From Methylotenera sp. (GTDB lineage: Bacteria; Pseudomonadota; Gammaproteobacteria; Burkholderiales; Methylophilaceae): DNA of 15,959 bases. The notes below the pieces were generated by a model that was not told the DNA's origin, made no database searches, and saw only the letters and a program-made list of their open reading frames with translations. The stretch is taken from NCBI GenBank assembly GCA_027310735.1, contig DAIDAH010000032.1:1-15959 (forward strand). The letters run 5' to 3'. This document shows positions 13,997-15,959 of the stretch, in pieces (position 1 is the stretch's first letter; each line of letters begins with the position of its first letter). The position numbers and the translations under genes were made by a program.

Positions 13997-15959
13997 ATGC
14001 GCATTGAGAAATCAGACACACTCAACCATTTTTTGCTAACCCCGTTTAATCGGGGTTTAGTCTTATTTCTCATACTAACAACCGCACTCTTTCTGCTTTC
14101 GTCAAATCAGGCGCAAGCTGCAATAACTTATATTAGTTCCACATCAAACCCAGCCGATGGCAACAGTCTTGGCGCATCTACTGTTGCAGTAACACCCGTT
14201 GGAGGCGCTACAGCAGGCGACCTTATCATTCTGGTCGCAAATTCACGAGACACTTCCGCAACATTGGCTATTTCCCAAACAGGCGGACAAACTTGGACTG
14301 CAGAAGATGCTGCCAGCATTACAAATGTCACTCGGCGAATATTCTGGACGCGCTTTAACGGTACTTGGTCAGCAAATCCAAGTGTGTCATTTTCTGGCAA
14401 CCAGACCGCCACAACAGTTTCCATGCATGTATTCCGACCGACATCAAGTGCAAACATGTGGGCAATTGATGTTGCACAGAACAACGGCACTTTTACAAAC
14501 GCCTCTTCGAATGTCACTATTGCTGGTATCACAACACAGGCCAATGGTGCACTAGTGTTTGCCAACTGGGCATCTTCTGATAATAATCAATGGTCCGTGC
14601 AAACCAGCGGCTGGTCTAATGCTGGTTCAGGTCAGTACGCAAACAGAGACGGCAACGATTCGTCACAAGCTTCACTCTATAAAATCATGCCTACTGCTGG
14701 CACAACAGGCAATGTAACTAATGCGATGACCAGCGCCGGAACAGATGCTGGTGTTACCTCTATCCTTGCCTTTAAAGAAATTTCGCCTTCCACTCTTTCC
14801 ATAGCCAATACTTCAGTTGCTGAAGGAAACTCAGGCATAACAAACCTAGACTTTACCGTTTCACTCAGCGCAGCTACTAGCAGTGCCGTCACAGCGTCCT
14901 ATGTCACAAATAGTGGTACTGCTACTGGTGGTGCCTCTTGCAGTGGCAGTACAGATTACATTACAAACAGCGGCACTGTCACAATACCGGCAGGCTCAAC
15001 CACCGCAACCATTACAGTGAGTGTTTGCGGCGATACCACCATTGAAAGCAACGAAACGTTAACCGTACAACTTTCATCTGTAACAAATGCGACGCTGGGC
15101 ACTTCAACTGCAACAGGCACCATTAATAATGATGATGTCGCAGGTGTAGCCTCATGCAATTCCGGTGCTATCTCTGGCGTTATCAATACATACTACCCGG
15201 GCACTGCCAGTGCTTCTGCGGGAACGACCAGCATCAGTGTTGGTAGCTCATCAGGCGCTTCAACAGGCCTAGCCGCTGGAGATTTGGTTCTAATCATGCA
15301 AATGCAGGATGCTGCAATTGATACGAGCAACACATCCAGCTATGGCACGACTAGCAGCATTAATGCGGGTAAATATGAATATGCAAAAGTTACCGCTTTT
15401 TCAGGCTCAACCTTAACCCTTGCAACGGCTCTTGTTAACAGTTACACCCACCTAGCCGGCAGCGACTCCGTTGCACAAAAATCTTTTCAGGTAATCCGCG
15501 TGCCAGTCTATTCTTCAGCCACATTAAACGCTGGGATCACTGCTAAAGATTGGGATGGTAGCAGTGGCGGCGTACTGGTTTTTGATGTCGTTGGTGTTTT
15601 AACACTGAATAGTCAAACTATTGATGTCTCAGGCAAAGGGTTCCGTGGAGGCGGTGGTCACAACTCAACCTCAGGTAGCGGTTCAAGCTCAGACTATCGC
15701 ACTCCAGCTAAAACCAATGGTGCAAATGGCGCAAAAGGAGAAGGTATCGCCGGCACACCCTACCGTATATTTGATGGCTCTACGACAGTCAACGGTACGG
15801 TAGAAGGCTATCCAAACGGCTCAAATGCCAGAGGTGCGCCTGCTACTGGCGGCGGCGGCGGCACTGACGGCAACCCAACATCAAATGACCAAAACAGCGG
15901 TGGTGGTGGTGGTGGCAATGCTGGCGTTGGCGGCCAAGGTGGCATTGGCTGGTGTGGTG
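13997..15959 (+). CDS. Large secreted surface protein with Calx-beta domain and glycine-rich region, open at right edge
   Basis: 654 codons are open with no stop. A signal peptide is clear: basic start MRIEK, hydrophobic GLVLFLILTTALFLLSS (20-36) and a likely cut after AQA (41). Residues 42-260 form an unnamed beta-rich region (ATAGDLIILVANSR, GGQTWTAED). Residues 265-380 are a Calx-beta domain (SVAEGNSG, TDYITNSGTVTIPAGSTTATI, ESNETLTVQL, ending INNDD), a calcium-binding adhesion fold. From 385 another domain begins with NTYYPG and AAGDLVLIMQMQDA, then DVVGVLTLNSQTIDVSGKGF. From about 550 the chain is glycine-rich. The start is ATG 13997, without a clear ribosome site; a TTG at 14033 would still keep the signal peptide. 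After two pilin genes this is where mshQ-type proteins occur, but homology to MshQ is not shown. Likely an exported or outer-membrane adhesin. Confidence 0.8.
   Translation, partial: MRIEKSDTLNHFLLTPFNRGLVLFLILTTALFLLSSNQAQAAITYISSTSNPADGNSLGASTVAVTPVGGATAGDLIILVANSRDTSATLAISQTGGQTWTAEDAASITNVTRRIFWTRFNGTWSANPSVSFSGNQTATTVSMHVFRPTSSANMWAIDVAQNNGTFTNASSNVTIAGITTQANGALVFANWASSDNNQWSVQTSGWSNAGSGQYANRDGNDSSQASLYKIMPTAGTTGNVTNAMTSAGTDAGVTSILAFKEISPSTLSIANTSVAEGNSGITNLDFTVSLSAATSSAVTASYVTNSGTATGGASCSGSTDYITNSGTVTIPAGSTTATITVSVCGDTTIESNETLTVQLSSVTNATLGTSTATGTINNDDVAGVASCNSGAISGVINTYYPGTASASAGTTSISVGSSSGASTGLAAGDLVLIMQMQDAAIDTSNTSSYGTTSSINAGKYEYAKVTAFSGSTLTLATALVNSYTHLAGSDSVAQKSFQVIRVPVYSSATLNAGITAKDWDGSSGGVLVFDVVGVLTLNSQTIDVSGKGFRGGGGHNSTSGSGSSSDYRTPAKTNGANGAKGEGIAGTPYRIFDGSTTVNGTVEGYPNGSNARGAPATGGGGGTDGNPTSNDQNSGGGGGGNAGVGGQGGIGWCG
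14038..14057 (+). terminator. Terminator-like hairpin inside the first codons of the surface protein gene
   Basis: AACCCCG (14038-14044), loop TTTAAT, CGGGGTT (14051-14057): a perfect 7-bp GC-rich stem followed by the T-rich TTTAGTCTTATTTCT. It looks like the intrinsic terminator of the pilin transcript, yet it lies in codons 14-21 of the next gene (encoding T-P-F-N-R-G). No alternative start downstream would keep the signal peptide. It could end most pilin transcripts and let only some read on, or be an attenuator opened by translating ribosomes. Confidence 0.5.
15848..15916 (+). repeat. In-frame GGC and GGT trinucleotide repeats coding polyglycine
   Basis: Five GGC units (15848-15862) and five GGT units plus one GGC (15899-15916) lie in the reading frame of the surface protein and encode runs of five and six glycines. 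Changes in copy number would keep the frame, so they could vary length but not switch the gene off. Glycine-rich sequence continues to the window edge. Confidence 0.85.

Noticed and set aside
14128..14565. Minus-strand open frame of 145 codons, and similar minus frames at 14677-14892 and 14956-15186
   Set aside because: They are shadows of the surface protein gene, whose plus frame is open for 654 codons with a signal peptide and a Calx-beta domain. The minus frames are low-complexity Val/Ala-rich without motifs.
15848..15916. GGC/GGT repeats as a phase-variation switch
   Set aside because: The units are three bases and in frame, so slippage would change length, not turn the gene off.

Overview
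The window looks like a chromosomal segment of an AT-leaning methylotrophic betaproteobacterium, most likely a Methylophilaceae relative (Methylotenera/Methylophilus type). The basis is a complete pqqABCDE operon (PQQ is the cofactor of methanol dehydrogenases) beside an MSHA-type pilus locus whose proteins read like betaproteobacterial homologues. The genus is an inference; no rRNA or other marker is present.

Layout. (1) Positions 1-5256, minus strand: a Bcr/CflA-type drug efflux transporter cut by the left edge, then a very large membrane sensor (MHYT, four PAS, GAF, GGDEF, EAL) that should make and/or break down cyclic di-GMP. (2) Positions 5386-8934, minus strand: pqqE, pqqD, pqqC, pqqB and the tiny precursor gene pqqA, in biosynthetic order A-B-C-D-E in the direction of transcription. 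The pqq transcript has structured non-coding stretches: a terminator/attenuator between pqqA and pqqB, three hairpins between pqqD and pqqE that may affect the pqqE ribosome site, and a 16-bp GUAA-capped hairpin after pqqE. (3) Positions 9183-13831, plus strand, divergent from pqqA: MshE-type ATPase, MshG-type platform protein, a pseudopilin at the mshF position, and two tandem MshA/MshB-like pilins. (4) Positions 13997-15959, plus strand: an open-ended gene for a large secreted protein (signal peptide, unnamed beta-rich domain, Calx-beta domain, a domain opening with a YYPG motif, glycine-rich tract) that runs off the right edge. It sits where mshQ-type surface proteins are found, but that name is not proven from sequence.

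How it may fit together. The pilus ATPase carries the two 24-residue MshEN motifs known to bind c-di-GMP, and the window also encodes a c-di-GMP enzyme with all motifs intact. The plausible theme is surface attachment controlled by c-di-GMP through an MSHA-like pilus and a large surface protein, beside the cofactor operon for methanol oxidation. The least explained parts are the structured RNA regions of the pqq operon, the hairpins between the second pilin and the surface protein gene, and the surface protein itself. No rRNA, tRNA, CRISPR array or insertion sequence was seen.
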